Shown here: positions 28,094 to 37,750 of the stretch, one piece after another
Position numbering within the stretch: position 1 is the first letter of the stretch
Layout: each line of letters starts with the position of its first letter
Assembly: GCF_014621775.1 (NCBI RefSeq)
Contig: NZ_CP061204.1
Span: 1,012,501 to 1,076,500 of the forward strand
From: Stenotrophomonas sp. 169
GTDB lineage: Bacteria > Pseudomonadota > Gammaproteobacteria > Xanthomonadales > Xanthomonadaceae
Direction: 5' to 3'
Length of the DNA stretch: 64,000 nt
Translations under genes and position numbers: made by a program
The notes under the pieces: model-generated
Told to the model about the DNA's origin: nothing
The model's database searches: none
Seen by the model: the letters and a program-made list of their open reading frames with translations, nothing else

Positions 28094-28206
28094 GTCGTTT
28101 CAGGCCTGTGTCGGCGATCACGAAGCCCACGCGACAGGCGGTTTTCCGACAGCCGAGGACACGCCACGGATGCTAAATCTGTCGCTCCTCTTCGTAAGGC
28201 ACCGCC

Positions 28207-29361
28207 ATGTCGAACCCTCTCTTCCCACTGCTTTCTGCAGGGCTGTTCTGCGTTGTTGCAACGGTGCAGGGGGCGACGGCTGCCCCGGCGGACGATGCGG
28301 GTATCGTGGCGGCGATCGTGCAGCAGATGGAGCGGCCGCTCGCACCTTCGACCGGCACGGTCCGCGCTTCCACGGCTGCCGATGGCAGCTGGACCGTTGA
28401 GCTGGGCAGCCGTTTGCTCGCCGATGTGCGTGGCCCGCAGATACCGGCCGAGCTGGATGCGCGCCTGCAGGCGATCCGGTTGGCGGTAATGCTGCGGCGT
28501 GAGCAGCAGGGGGCCATGCCGCCGTCGCTGGAATTCCGCTTCAACGGCCACCGCCTTGAACATTATTTCCCGTCGCCGCCGGCGCGCCCGCGTGCGCACA
28601 ATCCGCTCGATGAGGCGGCATCAGGGGTCGACGTTTTCATTTCAGCCAGCCATGGCTGGTACCTGCACGGCGGCACCACGTGGTACCTGCAGCGCCCGCC
28701 CACAAACGGCATGATCGAAGATCTGGTGACGCCGCAGTTCGCCCAGAAATTCGCGGACGCCCTGGATGGAAAAAAGGTGCGCTGGGCGTTCTCGCGCTCG
28801 GTGGAGACGGCGTTGCATCCGGTCGCCGGTAAACCTTGGTGGCAGATGGCCGCCCGCTATCACGCGCAGGCGCTGTATCCAGACCGCCCGGACATCTGGC
28901 AGAGCTACGCCGACCGCAGCACGCCGCTGCGCGAGTACAACGACGATATCCGCAGCCGCCCGCTGATGGCCAATGAAGTGGGGGCCGGTGTGCTGGTGCA
29001 CCTGCATACCAATGCCGCCGATCCATTGGCTACTGGCATGATGGCCTTCCATCAGTCCGGTCGCAGCGAAGACCAGCGGCTGGGGCATGTGCTGCTGTGC
29101 AAGATGCGCGATGCCATCCGGCAGGTGCCGGCCTATGCCGATTATCGTGTGCGCGTGCAGCCGAGCACCGGCAACTTCGGTGAAATCCGCCTTGCACTGG
29201 CGCCCTCCATCCTGATCGAACTTGGCTTCCACACCAACCCGCAGGACGCGGCTGCACTGCAGGATCCGCAATTCCAGGCGGCCGTTGCCGAGGGCCTGCG
29301 CGAGGGCTATGACGCGTTCCAGCAGGGGGGCGGTGCAGGGGGCGAACGCGTCTGCCAGTGA
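28207..29361 (+). CDS. N-acetylmuramoyl-L-alanine amidase (Amidase_3 family)
   Basis: A 384-aa exported protein with a signal peptide (about 1-26, ending QGATA). The catalytic domain shows a zinc ligand in FISASHGWY, then VLVHLHTNA and SILIELGFHTNPQDAAAL, the usual His and Glu positions of the AmiA/AmiC fold. These enzymes cut the amide bond between MurNAc and L-Ala. The N-terminal half (about 27-130) is of uncertain fold and is followed by a PPARPRAHNPL linker. No AMIN or LysM domain is evident, so it is not a standard AmiC. Confidence 0.82.
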   Translation: MSNPLFPLLSAGLFCVVATVQGATAAPADDAGIVAAIVQQMERPLAPSTGTVRASTAADGSWTVELGSRLLADVRGPQIPAELDARLQAIRLAVMLRREQQGAMPPSLEFRFNGHRLEHYFPSPPARPRAHNPLDEAASGVDVFISASHGWYLHGGTTWYLQRPPTNGMIEDLVTPQFAQKFADALDGKKVRWAFSRSVETALHPVAGKPWWQMAARYHAQALYPDRPDIWQSYADRSTPLREYNDDIRSRPLMANEVGAGVLVHLHTNAADPLATGMMAFHQSGRSEDQRLGHVLLCKMRDAIRQVPAYADYRVRVQPSTGNFGEIRLALAPSILIELGFHTNPQDAAALQDPQFQAAVAEGLREGYDAFQQGGGAGGERVCQ

Positions 29362-29450
29362 CCAGCGCGCCCAGCAGGCCCGGCTTGACGTAGCATGGCA
29401 CGGCCCGTCGGCGCCATCGTGGCCCCGTAGCGACAGCAGGAAGCCGTTGA

Positions 29451-32141
29451 ATGGAAGCGTTGATTGTCATGCTGGTGCTGGTGCTGCTGGCTATTCCGTT
29501 GTTGCTGGTGGTCGCCCTGGTGAAGATCGCCGGCCTGCGGCGCCGGGTAGGCGTTCTGGAAGAAGCCCTGCTGGGGCGTGAGGCATCACCGCACGCGCAG
29601 CAGCCCATCGCTGATGCGGCCGCTCCCGTTTCGGCCACGTGGGATCCGCTGCCGCCGATCCAGCCGTGGCCGGTGCAGGCAGCGGCTGCCGATGCGGATG
29701 ATGTCGAGCGACCGGTGGTCGCGCCGCCCGTGCGCGAGGTCGCCGCCTCCGTTGCCGCGCCGCCGCCGCTTCCGCCCGGCACCCAGGAGGCCACGCCGCA
29801 GCCCGCCTACGTCGCACCGCCGCCGCCCTCCGGCCCGAATGCGGTGGAGCGCGCGCTGAGCGCTGCCAAGCGCTGGTTCACCGAAGGCAACGTGCCGGTG
29901 AAGATCGGCATGCTGGTGCTGCTGGCTGGCGTTGCGGCGCTGCTGAAATATGTAAGTGACCAGGGCCTGCTGGATGTGCCGATCGAGCTGCGCCTGGCCG
30001 GCATCACGGTAGGTGCGCTGGGCCTGCTGGTCTTCGGCTGGAAGCAGCGCAGCAGCCGCCGCCTGTTCGCGCTGGCGCTGCAGGGCGGGGCGATCGGCGT
30101 CCTGCTGCTGACCGTGTTCGCTGCCTTCAAGATCTACCATCTGGTCGACCCGCTGCCGGCGTTCATCGCCAGCATCGCCTTGGTCGCGGGCCTGTGTGTG
30201 CTGGCGGTGGTGCAGGATTCGCGCACCTTGGCGGTGCTGGGCATCCTGGCCGGTTTCATGGCGCCGCTCTGGCTGTCCACCGGCAGCGGCAACCACGTTG
30301 GCCTTTTCAGTTACTACGCCGTGCTCAACGCGGGCATCTTCGCCATTGCCTGGTTCCGTCCGTGGCGCGTGCTGAACCTGCTCGGCTTCGTGTTCACCTT
30401 CGGCATCGGCATCGCGTGGGGCGTGCTGCAGTACCGGCCGCAGGACCTGCCAAGCACGCAGCCGTTCCTCGTGCTGTTCTTCGTCTTCTATCTGCTGATC
30501 CCATTGCTGTACGCGCGTCGCCAGCCAGCGGAGAAGCGCGACCTGGTCGACGGCAGCCTGGTGTTCGGCACGCCGCTGGTCGCGTTCTCGCTGCAGGCCG
30601 CGATGCTGCATGACCAACCGATGCTGCTGGCCTGCATCGCGGTTGGCGTGGCAGCGCTGTATGCCGTGCTGGCCCGCGCCTTGATCCATCGCCGCTCGTT
30701 CGCGGTGCTGGCGCAGTCGCACGCAGTACTGGCGGTGGGCTTTGCCACGCTGGCGGTGCCACTGGCCCTGTCCGCGCGCGTTACCGGTGCCATCTTCGCG
30801 CTGGAAGGCGCCGGGCTTGTCTGGCTCGGCCTGCGCCAGCAGCGCCGCCTGCCGCAGATCAGTGGTGCGCTGCTGCAGATCGCCGCCGCGTTTGCGTTCG
30901 TGGCCGGTGCCGATTACTGGGACGGCGACGCACGCTTCCTGCTCAATCCCACCGCGATGGGCGTGCTGCTGATTGCCGTGGCCGGTTTTGCCGCAGCGTG
31001 GAGCTATCGTCGCCACGGTCGCGACAGCATCGCGCTGGTGTATTACCTGTGGGCGCTGTCGTGGTGGCTGGTGGGGCTGTCGGCCGAAAGCCTGCGCTTC
31101 CTGCCCAGCCGTCATGAACCGGCTGCGCTGCTGATCCTGACGGCGCTGACCGGCTGGCTGGCAGCGGAAGTGCACCGCCGGCAGCCGGCGCGTGCGCTCG
31201 GATTGACCACGTTGGCGATGCTCGCCTTGGCCTTCCCGTTGCTGCTGGCCCAGGTGGCGATGCACCGCCAGCCGTTCGCGGGGTATGGCGGCCTGGCATG
31301 GGCACTGGTCGCGGTGCTCGGCACCCGTTCGCTGCATGCGCTGCGCCAGGGCGCGGGCACGCTGGCGCGGGTGGCGCAGTTCCTGTGGTGGCTGCTGTGG
31401 CCGTGCGTGCTGTCACTTGCGCTGCAGCAGGTGGCCAGCCGCCTCAACATCGCGCAGGGCTGGGAGATTGTGATGGTGCTGCTGCCTTGGATCGTGCTGG
31501 TAGCGCTGACCATACACCGTTGGCGCTGGATCAGCCAGCCACTGGGGGCGGCGTTCGATCCCGCACGTCCGTTGCTGCAGATGGTGCTGTTCGGCGTGCT
31601 GGGTATCGCTTGGCTGTTCCTGCACTTCGTGCCGGGCTGGCCGGATCCGTTGCCGTGGCTGCCGGTGGTCAATCCGTCCGAACTCGCGCAGTGGGTCATG
31701 CTGCTGCTGGCCGCGCGCTGGTTGTATTCGACGCAGGCACCGGCCGTGCTGCAGCGGATCCGCGTGCCGGTACTGGCCATCGCCGGATTCATCGCCATCA
31801 CCAGCGTGACCCTGCACGCCGTGCACCACTGGGGCGATGTGCGTTGGAATGACGCGCTGTGGTCGTCCAGCCTCGCGCAGACCAGCCTCACCGTGGTGTG
31901 GAGCGTGCTGGGCGTTATTGCCTGGGTGTGGGGCTCGCGCCGCGGCCAGCGGGTGTTGTGGACCGTCGGCGCGGTGCTGATGGCCGTGGTGCTGGCCAAG
32001 TTGATCCTGATTGATCGCAACCACCTGGGTAACCTGCTGGGCATTGCATCGTTCATCGCCTACGGCCTGCTGTGCACGGTCGTGGGCTACTTCGCGCCGG
32101 CGCCCCCGCGCCCGTCGCAGACCGTGGAGGAAGCTGCATGA
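29451..32141 (+). CDS. DUF2339 family large membrane protein
   Basis: An 896-aa protein with an N-terminal helix (LIVMLVLVLLAIPLLLVVAL), a Pro/Ala-rich cytoplasmic or periplasmic linker (about 45-130) and then some 20 or more membrane helices beginning with VPVKIGMLVLLAGVAALLKY, the hallmark of DUF2339. The function is unknown; the family is repeatedly encoded next to DUF3999 proteins, as here. It overlaps the next gene by ATGA. Confidence 0.85.
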   Translation: MEALIVMLVLVLLAIPLLLVVALVKIAGLRRRVGVLEEALLGREASPHAQQPIADAAAPVSATWDPLPPIQPWPVQAAAADADDVERPVVAPPVREVAASVAAPPPLPPGTQEATPQPAYVAPPPPSGPNAVERALSAAKRWFTEGNVPVKIGMLVLLAGVAALLKYVSDQGLLDVPIELRLAGITVGALGLLVFGWKQRSSRRLFALALQGGAIGVLLLTVFAAFKIYHLVDPLPAFIASIALVAGLCVLAVVQDSRTLAVLGILAGFMAPLWLSTGSGNHVGLFSYYAVLNAGIFAIAWFRPWRVLNLLGFVFTFGIGIAWGVLQYRPQDLPSTQPFLVLFFVFYLLIPLLYARRQPAEKRDLVDGSLVFGTPLVAFSLQAAMLHDQPMLLACIAVGVAALYAVLARALIHRRSFAVLAQSHAVLAVGFATLAVPLALSARVTGAIFALEGAGLVWLGLRQQRRLPQISGALLQIAAAFAFVAGADYWDGDARFLLNPTAMGVLLIAVAGFAAAWSYRRHGRDSIALVYYLWALSWWLVGLSAESLRFLPSRHEPAALLILTALTGWLAAEVHRRQPARALGLTTLAMLALAFPLLLAQVAMHRQPFAGYGGLAWALVAVLGTRSLHALRQGAGTLARVAQFLWWLLWPCVLSLALQQVASRLNIAQGWEIVMVLLPWIVLVALTIHRWRWISQPLGAAFDPARPLLQMVLFGVLGIAWLFLHFVPGWPDPLPWLPVVNPSELAQWVMLLLAARWLYSTQAPAVLQRIRVPVLAIAGFIAITSVTLHAVHHWGDVRWNDALWSSSLAQTSLTVVWSVLGVIAWVWGSRRGQRVLWTVGAVLMAVVLAKLILIDRNHLGNLLGIASFIAYGLLCTVVGYFAPAPPRPSQTVEEAA

Positions 32142-33496
32142 AGACCTGGATGGCGCTGATGATGGCGCTGTGCGTGACCCCTGCCGCGCTGGCCCAGGAG
32201 CACCGGCAGCAGTATGTCGAGCAATGGCCGCTGCGCTTGTCCAGCGAGCAGTCCGGTGCGTATCGGGTCGTACTGGAGCCGGAAATCTACCGGCGTGCGT
32301 GGTCGCCGCAGCTGGCCGATGTGCAGGTCTACAACGCGACCGGGCAGGCGCTGCCGTCCGCCCTGCTGGCGCCGGACCAGCCCCTTGCGCAGCCGCCGGT
32401 GCAGCGTGAGCTGCCGTGGTTCGCCCTGCCGGCACTGGATGCGCGCAGCCGCAACGATCTGCAGCTGCTCACCGAACGCGATGCCGATGGCCGCGTCCGC
32501 CGTGTGGAAGCCCGCGTGGGCGCCAGCACGGGCACAGGTCCCTCGGCGGGCTGGCTGATCGACGCCAGCGTGCTGGGCCAGCAACCGCTGGCGGCATTGG
32601 TACTGGACTGGGCCGAGCGCGAGCAGCCGCTGCAGGTCAACGTGCAGGTGGATGTCAGCGATGATCTGCGCAACTGGCAGCAGATCGATGCGCAGGTGCC
32701 GCTGGTGGATCTGCAGCGGGCCGGCAAGCGTCTGCTGCAACGGCGGATCGAGATCGGCCATGGCGCGCGCTACGTGCGCGTGCTGGGCAACGATGCGCAG
32801 GCACTGCCGGCGTTGCGCGGCGTGCTGGCCGAGGTGCCGCCGGCACCGGCGACGATTCCTTGGGAGTGGCTGACGCTGCAGCCGAAGCAACAGGCCGATG
32901 GCGCGTTCGAGTTCGAGCTGGACGGTCGCTTCCCGATCGGTCGGCTGGACGTGGCAACCACCGGCAACAGCCTGGTGCAATGGACGGCCTTCAGTCGCGA
33001 TGATCCAGGCGCGGATTGGCAACGCCGCACGGCGCCGTGGGTGGCGTATCAGGTGCAGGCGGACGCGGCCGGGCAGCAGCAGTCGCCTCCGCGCGAGCTC
33101 GGCGAGACGACGCGGGATCGCTACTGGAAGCTGGTGGCTGATCCGGCGAACAGTGCCACCGTTCCGCTGCTGCGCCTGGGGTACCGTCCCGAAGTTCTGA
33201 TGTTCCTGAGCCAAGGGGCCGCGCCGTATGCCTTGGCCGTGGGCAGTGCGACCGCATCGCGGCAGGACGCACCGGTGGGCGTGGTGATTGCTGACCTGCG
33301 TTCACGTAATGGACCGGAGTGGCAGCCGAGCCTGGCGCGCCTGGAAGGGCCGCCGGAGGTGCTGGCAGGTGAAGCGGCATTGCAGGCACCGCGCGACTGG
33401 AAGCGATGGCTGCTGTGGTCGCTGTTGATCCTGGGCGTGCTGGTGGTCGGTGGGCTGGCCTTGAGCGTGCTGCGGCAGAAGCCTGCGGACGCCTGA
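32138..33496 (+). CDS. DUF3999 family exported membrane-anchored protein
   Basis: A 452-aa protein with a signal peptide (MKTWMALMMALCVTPAALAQ), a long beta-rich periplasmic part (WPLRLSSEQSGAYRVVLEPE; WLIDASVLGQQPLAALVLDW; YWKLVADPANSATVP) and a C-terminal helix (WLLWSLLILGVLVVGGLALS). It matches the DUF3999 proteins encoded after DUF2339. The role is unknown; a bipartite envelope complex with the upstream protein is likely. Its ATG overlaps the previous stop; the open frame further upstream is not used. Confidence 0.85.
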   Translation: MKTWMALMMALCVTPAALAQEHRQQYVEQWPLRLSSEQSGAYRVVLEPEIYRRAWSPQLADVQVYNATGQALPSALLAPDQPLAQPPVQRELPWFALPALDARSRNDLQLLTERDADGRVRRVEARVGASTGTGPSAGWLIDASVLGQQPLAALVLDWAEREQPLQVNVQVDVSDDLRNWQQIDAQVPLVDLQRAGKRLLQRRIEIGHGARYVRVLGNDAQALPALRGVLAEVPPAPATIPWEWLTLQPKQQADGAFEFELDGRFPIGRLDVATTGNSLVQWTAFSRDDPGADWQRRTAPWVAYQVQADAAGQQQSPPRELGETTRDRYWKLVADPANSATVPLLRLGYRPEVLMFLSQGAAPYALAVGSATASRQDAPVGVVIADLRSRNGPEWQPSLARLEGPPEVLAGEAALQAPRDWKRWLLWSLLILGVLVVGGLALSVLRQKPADA

Positions 33497-33502
33497 CCGA
33501 GG

Positions 33503-33524
33503 GTAGGGACGGCCGTTGGCCGTC
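33503..33524. repeat. GTAG hairpin, GACGGCC type
   Basis: GTAG followed by a 7-bp stem GACGGCC / GGCCGTC around GTT, 7 bases after the DUF3999 stop. Confidence 0.8.
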
Positions 33525-33653
33525 AAACCTGCGCGGCGACGCAATGGCGTGCAGACGTCAATCACCTATCCCGGTTTGCGATGCGTCGTGACACCCCGGA
33601 CAATAGTGGGCTGCGCCCTTCGCGGCGCCCCTACCATCGACCAGGAGTTGCCC

Positions 33654-34829
33654 ATGTCCATCGTCCGCATGACCGATCTCGACCTTGCCGGCAAGCGCGT
33701 GCTGATCCGACAGGACTTGAACGTTCCGATCGAGAACGGCCAGATCACCTCCGAGCAGCGCATCACGGCCTCGCTGCCGACGCTCAAGCGTGCACTGGAA
33801 CAGGGCGCGGCGGTGATGGTGACGTCCCACCTCGGCCGCCCGCAGGAAGGGCAGTGGAGTGAGGAAAACTCGCTGCAGCCGGTCGCCACCCGCCTGTCGG
33901 AGCTGCTGGGCCGTGACGTGCCGCTGATTCGCGATTGGGTAGACGGCGTGGACGTGCAGCCGGGCCAGATCGTGCTGCTGGAAAACTGCCGCATGAACGC
34001 GGGCGAGGGCAAGGATGACGAGGCGCTGGCGAAGAAGTACGCCGCGCTGTGCGACGTGTTCGTGATGGATGCCTTCGGTACGGCGCACCGTGCGCAGGCC
34101 TCCACCCATGGGGTGATCCGCTTCGCCCCGGTGGCTGCCGGTGGGCCGCTGCTGATGGCCGAGCTGGATGCACTGGCCAAGGCCCTGAAAGAGCCGGCCA
34201 AGCCGCTGCTCGCCATCGTCGCCGGCAGCAAGGTCAGCACCAAGCTGGAGCTGCTGGCCAGCCTGGTCGGCAAGGTGGACCAGTTGATCGTGGGGGGTGG
34301 CATCGCCAACACCTTCATCGCGGCGGCCGGATACCCGGTCGGCAAGTCGCTGTATGAGCCTGACCTGCTGGATACCGCGAAGAAGATCGTGGCCGATGCC
34401 AAGGCGCGGGGCGCTGAGATCCCGCTGCCGACCGACGTGGTGGTGGCCAAGCAGTTCCTGCCGGACGCCGAAGCGACGGTGAAGGCGGTCGACGCGGTGG
34501 CCGAAGATGACCTGATCCTGGATATCGGCCCGCAGACGGCGGCGCAGTACGCGCAGTTGATCCAGCAGGCCGGAACCGTGGTCTGGAACGGGCCGGTCGG
34601 CGTGTTCGAATTCGAAGCCTTCAGCAAGGGTACCGAGGCAATGGCGCGCGCGATCGCCACCTCCAAGGCCTTCTCGATCGCCGGTGGCGGTGACACGTTG
34701 GCCGCCGTGGACAAGTTCCACATCGCCGACGACGTCAGCTACATCTCCACCGGTGGTGGTGCGTTCCTGGAGTTCCTGGAAGGCAAGACCCTGCCGGCGG
34801 TGGCCGCGCTCGAAGCGCGGGGTGCGTAA
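33654..34829 (+). CDS. pgk: Phosphoglycerate kinase
   Basis: Glycolytic kinase (391 aa). Diagnostic stretches are [69 protein letters not shown] and [17 protein letters not shown], plus the nucleotide loop [13 protein letters not shown]. The ATG is chosen for its AGGAG 6 bases upstream; an ATG five codons later is less well placed. The HAD-phosphatase gene begins immediately after its stop. Confidence 0.97.
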   Translation: MSIVRMTDLDLAGKRVLIRQDLNVPIENGQITSEQRITASLPTLKRALEQGAAVMVTSHLGRPQEGQWSEENSLQPVATRLSELLGRDVPLIRDWVDGVDVQPGQIVLLENCRMNAGEGKDDEALAKKYAALCDVFVMDAFGTAHRAQASTHGVIRFAPVAAGGPLLMAELDALAKALKEPAKPLLAIVAGSKVSTKLELLASLVGKVDQLIVGGGIANTFIAAAGYPVGKSLYEPDLLDTAKKIVADAKARGAEIPLPTDVVVAKQFLPDAEATVKAVDAVAEDDLILDIGPQTAAQYAQLIQQAGTVVWNGPVGVFEFEAFSKGTEAMARAIATSKAFSIAGGGDTLAAVDKFHIADDVSYISTGGGAFLEFLEGKTLPAVAALEARGA

Positions 34830-35519
34830 GTGTCGGACGACCTGACCACGGCCAGCGTCGAGACGCGCTTGGCCGATGCGGGCCATGAGATGCTGTTCTT
34901 CGACCTCGACGGCACGTTGATTGATTCGCAGGTGGGCATCACCCGCTGCATCACCCATGCGTTCGAGCAGATGCAGCATCCGGCGCCGCCGGCGGAGTCG
35001 CTGCGCAGCTGGATAGGCCCGTCACTGCGGACCAGCTTCGGTCCGGTATTCAACGATGCGGCGAAGGTCGAGCAGGCCGTCGCGTTGTACTGCGAACGCT
35101 TTGAAACGCACGGCTGGAATGAGCATGCGGTGTTTGACGGCATCGAAGACGTGGTGCGCGCGCTGAAGGCGCGCGGTCATCGGCTGGCGGTGGTGACGGC
35201 GAAGAACGAGCCGCATGCGCGGCGCATCGTCGAGCACCTGCCGTTCGGGGACTGCTTTGAGGATGTGATCGGTGCCACGGCGGATGGGTCACGCAGCAGC
35301 AAACCGCAACTGGTGGCTGAGGCGCTGTCGCGGCTGTCAGTGCAGCCGGCGCAGTGCTGGATGATCGGTGACCGCCGCATGGACATCGAAGGGGCGCGCC
35401 ATCACGGACTGCGCAGCATCGGCGTGCTGTGGGGGTTTGGTGGTGCCGATGAGCTGCAGGCCGCCGGCGCAGGCACGCTGGCAGAAGCGCCCACGGCGCT
35501 GTTGACCCTGCTCCCGTAG
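34830..35519 (+). CDS. HAD family hydrolase, phosphoglycolate phosphatase-like
   Basis: A 229-aa haloacid dehalogenase-superfamily phosphatase with motif I FFDLDGTLIDS, motif II VVTAKN, motif III Lys in SSKPQLV, and motif IV MIGDRRMDIEGA. The helical cap fits the Gph/PpaX group. It starts at GTG directly abutting the pgk stop (no intergenic base), implying co-translation with pgk and perhaps removal of a glycolytic side product (inference). Its TAG stop is the TAG of the first GTAG repeat of a tandem array. Confidence 0.85.
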   Translation: MSDDLTTASVETRLADAGHEMLFFDLDGTLIDSQVGITRCITHAFEQMQHPAPPAESLRSWIGPSLRTSFGPVFNDAAKVEQAVALYCERFETHGWNEHAVFDGIEDVVRALKARGHRLAVVTAKNEPHARRIVEHLPFGDCFEDVIGATADGSRSSKPQLVAEALSRLSVQPAQCWMIGDRRMDIEGARHHGLRSIGVLWGFGGADELQAAGAGTLAEAPTALLTLLP

Positions 35520-35970
35520 CGCCGAGCCTCGCTCGGCGGAATGTATCCGCCATCGCGGTGCCGGACGCAGGCCGCGCTGCGCGCTCGCCGACCACGGGTC
35601 GGCGCTACCGGGTGACCGGCGTCCACGCGTCCGTCAGGCGTGTAGCGCCGAGCCACGCTCGGCGGAATGTATCCGGCATCGGGATACCGGACGCAGGCCG
35701 CGCTGCGCGCTCGCCGACCATGGGTCGGCGCTACCGGGTGGCCGGCGTCCACGCGTCCGTCAGGCGTGTAGCGCCGAGCCACGCTCGGCGGAATGTATCC
35801 GGCATCGGGATACCGGACGCAGGCCGCGCTGCGCGCTCGCCGACCACGGGTCGGCGCTACCGGGTGACCGGCAGTCCTGTAGCGCCGAGCCACGCTCGGC
35901 GGAATGCGTCTGGCATCGCGATACCGGACGCAGGCCGCGCTGCGCGCTCGCCGACCATGGGTCGGCGGCG
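35516..35970. repeat. Tandem array of four paired GTAG-hairpin units
   Basis: Units begin at 35516, 35642, 35768 and 35879 (periods 126, 126 and 111). Each has a forward hairpin (GTAGCGCCGAGC, one to three loop bases, GCTCGGCG), a spacer with GGACGCAGGCCGCGCTGCGC, and an inverted hairpin ending in GTCGGCGCTACC. The last inverted copy is degenerate. Open frames across it on both strands are repeat artefacts. Confidence 0.95.
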
Positions 35971-36133
35971 CCCAGGCAGCGCCCACATGCGCTGCGGACA
36001 AACCTGCTTTCACAATGCTGACCCGTATTGTCTTGCAGACATCGGGCAGACCGAGGCGCTGCAACGATGTAACCGCATACATGACGTGTGAAGGATGTGC
36101 TAATTTCTCTGCTTTAACGGGAGCCCATCCACC
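35971..36133. other. Leader region of pyk, no gene seen
   Basis: About 160 bases between the repeat array and pyk. It holds the only AT-richer stretch (GTGCTAATTTCTCTGC around 36097) and GGGAG about 13 bases before the pyk ATG. A promoter is expected here, but no confident -35/-10 pair was found. Confidence 0.3.
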
Positions 36134-37600
36134 ATGTTCGAGCGTCAGCGTCGCACCAAGATCCTAGCCACCCTCGGCCCAGCCACTGATCCGCCGGGCA
36201 TCCTCGAGGAGCTTTTCCGCGCTGGCGTCAACGTGGTTCGCTTGAACTTCAGCCATGGTGATCCGTCCGGTCAGGCCAAGCGTGCCGCCGAAGTGCGCGC
36301 CGCCGCTGCCCGCGTGGGCGTGGAAGTGGGCATCCTGGCCGACCTGCCGGGCCCGAAGATCCGTATCGAGCGCTTCGCCGAAGGCAAGATCCATCTCAAG
36401 GCCGGCGACCGCTTCGACCTGGTGGCGGCGACCAACGTACCGGCCGGTGACACCACGCAGGTCGGCGTGAGCTACCTCGGCCTGCCGCAGGACGTGCGTC
36501 CGGGCGATGTGCTGCTGCTGGATGACGGCCTGATGCAGTTGCAGGTCGTGGAAGTGCAGGGCGAGCGCATCATCAACACCGTGCTCAACGACGGCGTGCT
36601 GTCGGATCGCAAGGGCCTGAACAAGCAGGGCGGTGGCCTGTCGCTGGGCGCGCTGACCGAGCGCGACAAAGAACTGATCGGCATCGTGGCGAAGATCGGC
36701 GTGGACTTCATCGCCGTCTCGTTCTGCCGCAACGCGCAGGACATGAACGATGCCCGCGAGATCGCCGAATCGCACGGCTGCTACGCCGCGCTGGTGTCGA
36801 AGATCGAGCGCACCGAAGCCATCGAGAACCTGGAAGAGATCGTCGACGCCAGTGACGTGGTGATGGTGGCACGGGGTGACCTGGGCGTGGAAATCGGCGA
36901 TGCCGAGCTGCCGGGCCTGCAGAAGAAGATCATCAAGGCGTCGTTGGCGCAGAACAAGGTGGTGATCACCGCCACGCAGATGCTGCAGTCGATGGTGGAA
37001 AGCCCCATCCCGACCCGCGCCGAAGTGCTGGACGTGGCCAACTCGGTCATCGACGGTACCGACGCGGTGATGCTGTCGGCCGAAACCGCCGCGGGCATGT
37101 ACCCGGTCAAGGCGGTCGAAGCGATGGCGCGTATCTGCCTGGGTGCCGAACGCCAGTTCCAGACCGAGACCGATTTCAGTGCCTCGCCGCGCAACCTGGA
37201 ACGGGCCGACCAGGCCATCGCCATGGCCACCATGTTCCTGTCGCAGCACGTGGGCGTGCGGGCCATCGTGGCAATGACCGAGTCCGGCGGCACCGCGCGT
37301 TACCTGTCGCGCTTCCGTGCCTCCGCGCCGGTGTTCGCGGTGACCCGCCATGACGGCGCGCGCCGGCAGATGGCGCTGATGCGCGATGTGTTCCCGATCA
37401 ACTTCGACAGCCGCGGCCTGACCCCGCGTGAAGCGGCGCGTGGCAGCATCCGCCTGCTGGCCGACGCCGGCCTGCTGGAAGCCGGTGACCGCGTCGTGTT
37501 CACCAGTGGCGAGCACATGGAAACCCATGGCGCCACCAACACGCTGCGCCTGCTGGAAGTCGGCGTGGACGGCACGGCCAAGGGGCTGGGCGAGCTCTGA
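36134..37600 (+). CDS. pyk: Pyruvate kinase
   Basis: Final glycolytic enzyme (488 aa). The N-terminus RRTKILATLGPATDPP, the active-site stretch SKIERTEAIENL, the signature VMVARGDLGVEIG and KVVITATQMLQSMV, and GTDAVMLSAETAAGMYPV are all present. The C-terminal domain resembles the bacterial PykA/type II group. It is followed by a GC-rich hairpin and then fba. Confidence 0.96.
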   Translation: MFERQRRTKILATLGPATDPPGILEELFRAGVNVVRLNFSHGDPSGQAKRAAEVRAAAARVGVEVGILADLPGPKIRIERFAEGKIHLKAGDRFDLVAATNVPAGDTTQVGVSYLGLPQDVRPGDVLLLDDGLMQLQVVEVQGERIINTVLNDGVLSDRKGLNKQGGGLSLGALTERDKELIGIVAKIGVDFIAVSFCRNAQDMNDAREIAESHGCYAALVSKIERTEAIENLEEIVDASDVVMVARGDLGVEIGDAELPGLQKKIIKASLAQNKVVITATQMLQSMVESPIPTRAEVLDVANSVIDGTDAVMLSAETAAGMYPVKAVEAMARICLGAERQFQTETDFSASPRNLERADQAIAMATMFLSQHVGVRAIVAMTESGGTARYLSRFRASAPVFAVTRHDGARRQMALMRDVFPINFDSRGLTPREAARGSIRLLADAGLLEAGDRVVFTSGEHMETHGATNTLRLLEVGVDGTAKGLGEL

Positions 37601-37609
37601 CCCCGCACG

Positions 37610-37645
37610 GGCCGGCTCCCTTCTGTCCGCAGAGGGGAGCCGGCC
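37610..37645 (+). terminator. Hairpin after pyk
   Basis: An 11-bp perfect stem GGCCGGCTCCC / GGGAGCCGGCC, with an inner TCTG-TCCG-CAGA stem in the loop, begins 10 bases after the pyk stop. No clear T tract follows. Confidence 0.65.
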
Positions 37646-37712
37646 TGATCGTGCTGATGGTCTGGAATCGTTTCCATCCGACCTCCACGTCGAGGTCACG
37701 GCGTGCGCGGGC

Positions 37713-37718
37713 TATAAT
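37713..37718 (+). promoter_or_regulatory. Probable -10 box of fba
   Basis: A consensus TATAAT lies 33 bases before the fba start codon. No good -35 hexamer is found at 16-18 bases, so activation by a regulator is possible. Confidence 0.5.
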
Positions 37719-37750
37719 CACGTTTTTCCCGCACCCGCCACAGGAAGTAC

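Noticed and set aside
35516..35970. Possible CRISPR array
   Set aside because: The units are 111-126 bp, the parts between hairpins are nearly identical rather than unique spacers, and no cas gene is present.
35402..36091. Open frames of 226 and 177 codons on both strands across the GTAG array
   Set aside because: They are translations of tandem repeat units and show periodic identical peptides on both strands.
37681..37712. A full sigma70 promoter for fba
   Set aside because: The -10 TATAAT is perfect but no acceptable -35 hexamer lies 16-18 bases upstream, so only the -10 box is annotated.
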